NCBI GenBank assembly: GCA_032622095.1
Contig: CP136069.1
Span: 53,056,760-53,120,759 of the forward strand
From: Siphonodentalium dalli
Lineage: Eukaryota > Mollusca > Scaphopoda > Gadilida > Siphonodentaliidae
DNA: 64,000 nucleotides
Direction: 5' to 3'
Shown here: piece after piece, positions 59,009 through 64,000 of the stretch
Position numbering within the stretch: position 1 is the first letter of the stretch
Layout of the letters: every line of letters begins with the position of its first letter
Notes under the pieces: generated by a model
What the model was told of the DNA's origin: nothing
The model's input: only the letters and a program-made list of their open reading frames with translations
Databases searched by the model: none
Made by a program: the position numbers and the translations under genes

Positions 59009-59587
59009 CAATGGACACCTTTCGCATAATGAACTACGACAGATAAGATTTACGAATAGGGTACTACGTCACTAGAATTTGTGTTCATATCCGTGGTTTC
59101 AAGAAGGCAAGCATGGATACGCGAGCTATGCGTGTAATGATCGAGATGTTTGAACGGCACTATTTTCTCACAAACGGACTCGTAGTCGTCAATAGGAAGC
59201 ACCGTGCAAGCCACCGCCAGATGGCGTATGTGCACCATATGTGGATACTGTTAATAATACGGCTTCGCAAATTAGTCGCAATATTCGCTTTAGCGGCTTT
59301 GAAAACGTCTTCCAAGACAAAACTTTCAGCGTTAAACTATTTTCGGTAATATTTCCGTTATGTCCACGACAGATGTTGGAAAATTAACTGTTCAACAGCT
59401 AAAGATTGAACTTTCAGGCGTGGATCTGTTTTTTCTGGCAAAATAGAGATTTTAGTGGAAAGATAGGTGCCCACGTGTTCACATTCGAGATGTTTGAACG
59501 GCACTATTTTCTCACAAACGGACTCGTAACTATTAGCTATTCGTAATTCTTATATGTCGCGGTTCATTATGCGAACTGTCTCCATTG
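59009..59587. mobile_element. TIR MITE, copy 2
   Basis: Starts CAATGGACACCTTTCGCATA and ends, reversed, CAATGGAGACAGTTCGCATA, with TA on both sides. Both arms continue atgaacyrcgaca and ttacgaatag. It is the same family as 55814-56315. Part of its interior (gaacggcactattttctcac) is duplicated at 59150 and 59497. Confidence 0.65.
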
Positions 59588-60082
59588 TATTAGACACTGT
59601 GAGGGCGTTAGAATTAGTCGATCAATCACAAATAAATCAGGCGAACGCGTCATAACATTATCAAAGCGCGTCTATACGGCATCAGAGGCGAGTTTGTTTC
59701 TTTGGTTACTGCTAACCAAATTTGTACCAATATTATAATTAGTCCACGCTACGGGAATGCGGCCGTTGGTATGTCCCCTGGGCGGGCTGGCGTCGGTAGT
59801 AAATACGTGCAGTTGTGTTGCTTCTTGGCAAAATATGATGTTAATAAATAATCAGTCAACACAGAGTGTACAAGCACCAACAAGTTCTAATGGACCGGTT
59901 TGGAAAGTTCTGGTAGATCTTCCTGTACTCAAAACTTATTGAAGAGTAGTTCCCATGGGAATTGCACGACACTTCTGCTGAAAAAGAAATAAGCTCGAGT
60001 CGTGGTACTCGATACTTCACAAGAAAAATCGATATGGAGAAATAGTATAGATTCCATTGAACCCTTTTGATTCATAAAGCAG

Positions 60083-60250
60083 GCTTATCTTGGAAGACAT
60101 TCGAGACAAGACTTCCTTCCGCACAGAACAGAATCTCATTTATATCCTCAATATGAGTTGATATCACGTGAGGGCTATCGTCGTCACGGCGGACCCTGAA
60201 GCAACCAGCGCGCCACCTGGTGTGAAAGCGCAATGCTGTGCTGTCTCTGT
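60083..60250 (+). repeat. Recent direct duplication, copy 1
   Basis: Nearly identical to 60783-60943, from acattcgagacaagacttcc to gctgtctctgtttcac, with about two substitutions. It contains a cacgtg core and no conserved long frame. The 530 bases between the copies include three diverged ccggg/gtcccctcc-type blocks at 60250-60490. Confidence 0.8.
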
Positions 60251-60782
60251 TTCACCGGGGTCCCCTCCATAATATTGTATACGACTTACTAATTATATCA
60301 CCCGGGTCCTTCCATGAGAATACCATGCACCTTACCGGTTGAGGCACCGGGATCCAACCCGTAAGAGGGTCATACACGTTGATGACTGGGACATCGGGGT
60401 TTCCGCGTGGGAGTTCGTGCGCCTTGCTGACTGGGTCATCGAGGTCCCCTCCATTTAGTACCATGTGCCTTACTTACTGAGTCACCGGGACGGGAACTTA
60501 AAATATTGCCAAGCATAGTGTGTGTAGAGGAGACATTGCAACATAGCCTGTGTGTTTTGTGTCCAGCAGTATTGCGTGAACGATTCTTTTGACAAATATG
60601 TTTTAAGCCGTTTTTTGCTCTTATCCTCATTTGACTTTTCCAAAAGGCCTCTGGTCTACCTGCCGGCATCTCACTTTGACTTGTTTTTGTCATTCTGGTG
60701 TGCCAGGTTTGGTGTTCACTACGTCTCGGACAACGTGTTACCTGGTCAGACACCCACTTAGCAAATATTGCTTACACATAAA

Positions 60783-60943
60783 AACATTCGAGACAAGACT
60801 TCCTTCCGCACAGAACAGAATCTCATTTACATCCTCAATATGAGTTGATATCACGTGAGGGCTATCGTCGTCATGGCGGACCCTGAAGCAACCAGCGCGC
60901 CACCTGGTGTGAAAGCGCAATGCTGTGCTGTCTCTGTTTCACT
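60783..60943 (+). repeat. Recent direct duplication, copy 2
   Basis: Second copy of 60083-60250. It ends just before the TTAA of the second piggyBac-like MITE. Neither side shows retroelement features such as a primer-binding site or polypurine tract, so I do not call LTRs. Confidence 0.8.
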
Positions 60944-60963
60944 CTGAAAAAAGTTTTACATAA

Positions 60964-61352
60964 TTAACCCTTTACCCAACAAACCGGCCAAAACCGGCCA
61001 AATAAAGCTTCAACAGCCTAAAATATCTTCGGTCTGTCTCAATAGAACCACACAAATATGGATATCATTGGAACCGGCTCCTTGACCACATTGTGATAGT
61101 TACAGTTAGCCCTGTGCCAATGCATTCTCTTATATATGCGAGTCGACCATAGGTCGCCTCGCATATATAAGAGAATGCATTGGCCTAAACAAAATCTTTT
61201 TTTACCATTTTTTCTTACATTCTTTAACAATTTTATAATTTTTAATGTGTTAAGCCAATGCATTCTCTTATATATGCGAGGCGACCTATGGTCGACTCGC
61301 ATATATAAGAGAATGCATTGGCACAGGGCCGTTCTGTTGGGTAAAGGGTTAA
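60964..61352. mobile_element. piggyBac-like MITE with hairpin pair, copy 2
   Basis: A perfect TTAA target duplication (60964-60967 and 61349-61352) and TIR CCCTTTACCCAACA on both sides. It is nearly identical to the copy at 57655-58054 over the outer 130 bases and both hairpins (61116-61184 and 61254-61322). The 110-codon minus and 85-codon plus frames are artefacts of the palindromes. Confidence 0.85.
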
Positions 61353-62985
61353 AGATATGGAACGCGATCACGATCGGTACATCTGGAAAATGATATTAAG
61401 TTTGTTAAAACCACGCAAGTACAATAACAATGATAAAGAGTTTAGATCAATGTAATGCCAATAATTATCTTATAGAAATTTAGAAACGTTAAAATAAAAC
61501 TTTTCGTAGAACAAGATTTTACACTAGAGAAAAGTTGTCTTTTTATCATGGGGGATTTTCTTGAATGGTTCCTTTCAACCTACAACTAATCGTAACCAAC
61601 ACACATAGTGGCGAAACTCCTTTCTTCTTTTCCTCTGCAACATAAACATCAAACAACTATTGTTACTTGCAAACACTGATAGAGATATTAACTCTAAAGC
61701 TATTGTGTGCAATCAGTCTCGTAATCTGACAGAAAGGGTGGAGGTCTTCTGGATCTTGTCGATCTCTTTGGGTTGCTGATCAGGAGATTGTGTGTCTGTC
61801 ACGACTGAGGTGCGTGGCATATAAATGTCGCGATCACTATACCATTGCCCACAATGTCAGGTGGTATGTCTGGTACAGCCGGTAGGGAGTTCAGATGGGA
61901 ATTATTCGTAAGTTGTGAAGTATAGCTAATTTAATTTTCATCGCGACGGTCCATTTCCGATTCCGCTCTTTGGAAATATCCAGACAGTTGGTAACCGGAA
62001 GTCACGTGACAATTTTTCCAAAATCCATACCTGCGATCTTTGAAAAATCAATGATGGATATAGACAAAATATATGACGACATTCACCAGCGCCTAAGGTA
62101 TAAACAACCACGCGGTGGTTGTTGCCATAAAAATCATCATCATCCGAGTTATACATATATGTACCAACATCTTAAACTCTGCCACCACGCCAGTATGATA
62201 TGTTACAATGTACCGAAATACGAAATAAATTTAGTAAGGATGTTGGCCATCTGGCTTTTGCAGAAGTGTGATGAACATATTGGTGTGCTACAGAATGGAC
62301 ACGGTCAAGTTATTTTCTTCTTATAGTATGCCCACGCTTGGTTGTAATCAACGTGAGGTATGAAACTGCGAAAACCAACTCTTTTTTGTGATTAATTACA
62401 TGTAGGGTGCAATTTTAGCTCAAACTCGCCGTTATAGGAATCACTGAACTAAATGGTGTCCCGTAGACGACAGTGCTTACGTTTTAGCCAAATTAACTGA
62501 ATTGAAGCCTGCAGGCCACTCCAGTGATGTTTACCCAGCTAGATTGACACCAGTTGATCACGTAAATGCAAGAAAAAATTATAGGTCATGTGTTTACTTT
62601 TTAAAATAAATCCCCAAGTGTGCGACAGGGCTATCCCACAGCCAAATTTTACCTGAAAAATACCAGAACTACAGTAACTAGTTATATAAATTTCCCAATA
62701 ATCCATTCCCCCATTAATTCACCAGTTTAAATTGTTTAGATATGATGTAGAAATCAAATAAACAAGATTTCATCCTTTAATAACGTGTCACATATATAAG
62801 GTGAATGTCATTATTTAGTTACATTCACCTCTAGCATTCCACGATGCACTCGCTCCCCGACTCTGGAACACATTTAGCTCCCTGATTCCTATAGGCGTTG
62901 TACATGGTTTCACGGTTGGATATGCAGCGGCGACAGCCATGCTCTTGTTTGGATTAAATACATTAATGTTTTCGCTCAAACTCAC
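61353..62985. other. No gene recognised; likely intron or 3' flank of the WD40 gene
   Basis: Lies downstream (minus strand) of the WD40 exon's splice donor, so it is probably intronic or holds an unrecognised next exon. The 118-codon plus frame at 61970-62326 has no recognised domain. Confidence 0.4.
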
Positions 62986-63183
62986 CTCTAAATGCTTGAT
63001 ACATTTGCCAGTGACCACGTCCCATATCCTCACGGTATCATCGTCGCTAGCGCTGGCGAGGTAGAGGCCGTCTTGTGAGAAGCATAACGCCTGGACCCAC
63101 CCCTCGTGTCCATACAGAGTGTGCAACAGTCGCCCCTTGCGTGGATTCCACAACATCACCGATTTATCCCATGAACCGGAAGC
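62986..63183 (-). CDS. WD40-repeat exon, WDR38-like
   Basis: A 198-base exon (66 codons, phase 0 at both ends) bounded on the minus strand by an acceptor tttttgttccag and a donor gtgagt. It encodes the end of one WD repeat (ASGSWDKSVMLW), one complete repeat with the GH dipeptide (YGHEGWVQALCFS) closing in SDDDTVRIWD, and the start of a linker. WD repeats build beta-propeller scaffolds for protein contacts. From memory the spacing and wording are closest to a propeller blade of WDR38, but many WD40 proteins are similar. Flanking exons are not recognised in the window. The longer open frame 62815-63282 reads through both splice sites into intron. Confidence 0.8.
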
Positions 63184-64000
63184 CTGGAACAAAAAGTAGA
63201 GGTCACCCAGAAGATCCATGTGCAGTTTGGTGACGATCGGATCAGGGATGTGGCATGTAGAGTCTGTCAAGGATTTAGTCACGCAAAGTGTATATATATA
63301 TATACAGTTTCACACTACAGGTATACAAGTCCCTTTACTCAATAAGGGCCGTTATTCTGAAAAAAAATCGATGGACGAAACACGCTGGTTATAAATACTC
63401 TTTACCAAATGTTGGTTCAACAACATACCGAAGATCATTAAAATAAATGACCACGCTAAAGAGCTTAAAAATTGTTGCGGAGAGAAATCTGAAGTGATCT
63501 GAATTTTTTTTTTTTTTATGAATTGTACGAAATTTTTATCCCAGATAAACTGTTAGGTTTAACTTGAGGCTGCAATTCGGTTCACAAATTCATTTGCATC
63601 GCTACTTTTTCGCTAGCAACATCGGAACGAGACTGATACCAGCTAGATATACGGTTTATTGGTTATAGGCTATATTGTAATGTTCTTTTATTCGTATTGA
63701 TTGATGTTCACGAAATAAAATTTCGAGGATTTTCGCTTTTCATGTGTGATAAGATTGTTGTTGATTTCGTGGATTTTCGCGTTGCGTGTGTTGATGAAAA
63801 ATGCACTCCTGTGCTCTATGAACTATGTAAAAACATGGTAAATATAATAAAAATGAATTTATGACTCCAGTCACTAACTCACTTTCTTTATAATTACCAT
63901 GATTTTGTTTACATCGTTCATAAAGTAAATGAGTGTATTTTTCACTCATCCGTGGCTCAAACTCATTCATTTGTTGCATATATATTCCGTTGAGTATGAA
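63184..64000. other. Intron of the WD40 gene, probable
   Basis: Upstream of the acceptor on the minus strand. It includes a short (TA)n run at 63291-63303 and a T-run near 63506-63520. No further WD40 exon is seen before the window ends. Confidence 0.45.

Noticed and set aside
61039-61393. 110- and 85-codon ORFs in opposite directions with the same short peptide repeated
   Set aside because: The repeated peptide is produced by the palindromic hairpins of the MITE; the same peptide appears near 33.9 kb for the same reason.
62815-63282. The 155-codon open frame as the whole WD40 gene
   Set aside because: It contains strong acceptor and donor sites on its own strand; outside them the WD40 pattern stops at once, so only the 198-base exon is kept.

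Overview
The window looks like a gene-poor, AT-rich, repeat-dense stretch of a metazoan nuclear genome. It shows no operon-like packing. It holds one intact rhodopsin-class GPCR on a single exon, one WD40 exon bounded by good splice signals, and many dispersed transposon families. I lean towards a lophotrochozoan, mollusc-like invertebrate. That rests on the overall texture: many non-autonomous Helitrons, hairpin MITEs, a SINE-like (AATC)n tail and a lineage-type orphan neuropeptide-like GPCR. No marker in the window proves it.

The left end (151-6528) is one mobile element of about 6.4 kb. It has 1468-bp inverted terminal repeats, starts with AG, and is flanked by a 6-bp target duplication (ctcaca). 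A second copy of the invaded repeat at about 7186-7638 preserves the empty site. Inside are a C2H2 zinc finger/poly-Q/P-loop packaging-ATPase-like protein, a second zinc-finger protein, and an inverted, promoterless, frameshifted partial copy of the ATPase. The 6-bp duplication, AG terminus and ATPase point to a miniature Polinton/Maverick relative that lacks polymerase, integrase and capsid genes. It is my leading candidate for something undescribed. A fragment of the same terminus lies at 30785-31022.

The region from 9 to 24.5 kb is repeat territory: a Helitron-like unit with a roughly 145-bp tandem array (11162-13500), a head-to-head Helitron palindrome (13777-15773), a Harbinger-like TIR element (15921-18254), the first large copy of a retroelement-like family with a basic ORF (about 18500-19412), a minus-strand Helitron with a readable empty site (21079-22813), and a CACTA-like element packed with ggttcttc motifs (23040-24290).

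The region from 25 to 42 kb holds a CACTG-ended element (27116-29676) with a nested MITE, a degraded non-LTR reverse transcriptase fragment (32550-33085), a 22-bp minisatellite, a composite hairpin element, two Helitrons abutting head to tail (34977-36301), another copy of the basic-ORF family (38212-39090, minus), and a 1-kb hAT-like element with a perfect 8-bp target duplication (41195-42194).

The segment 42950-49137 appears to be a single Foldback/TU-like transposon of about 6.2 kb. It has long inverted arms made of 170-180-bp tandem repeats, with a higher-order period of about 690 bp in the right arm, and is flanked by a 10-bp direct repeat. Its loop carries another basic-ORF family copy. 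At 50592-52794 there is an unusual array with 41 GATATC sites spaced mostly 21-22 bp, interrupted by a TA-flanked insertion.

The right end (53-64 kb) contains the intact GPCR (54440-55630, plus), two piggyBac-like MITEs with TTAA ends carrying near-perfect 69-nt hairpins, a pair of related TIR MITEs, a 165-bp recent direct duplication, and a WDR38-like WD40 exon on the minus strand (62986-63183). None of the DNA transposons in the window has a recognisable transposase, so mobilisation would need enzymes encoded elsewhere.
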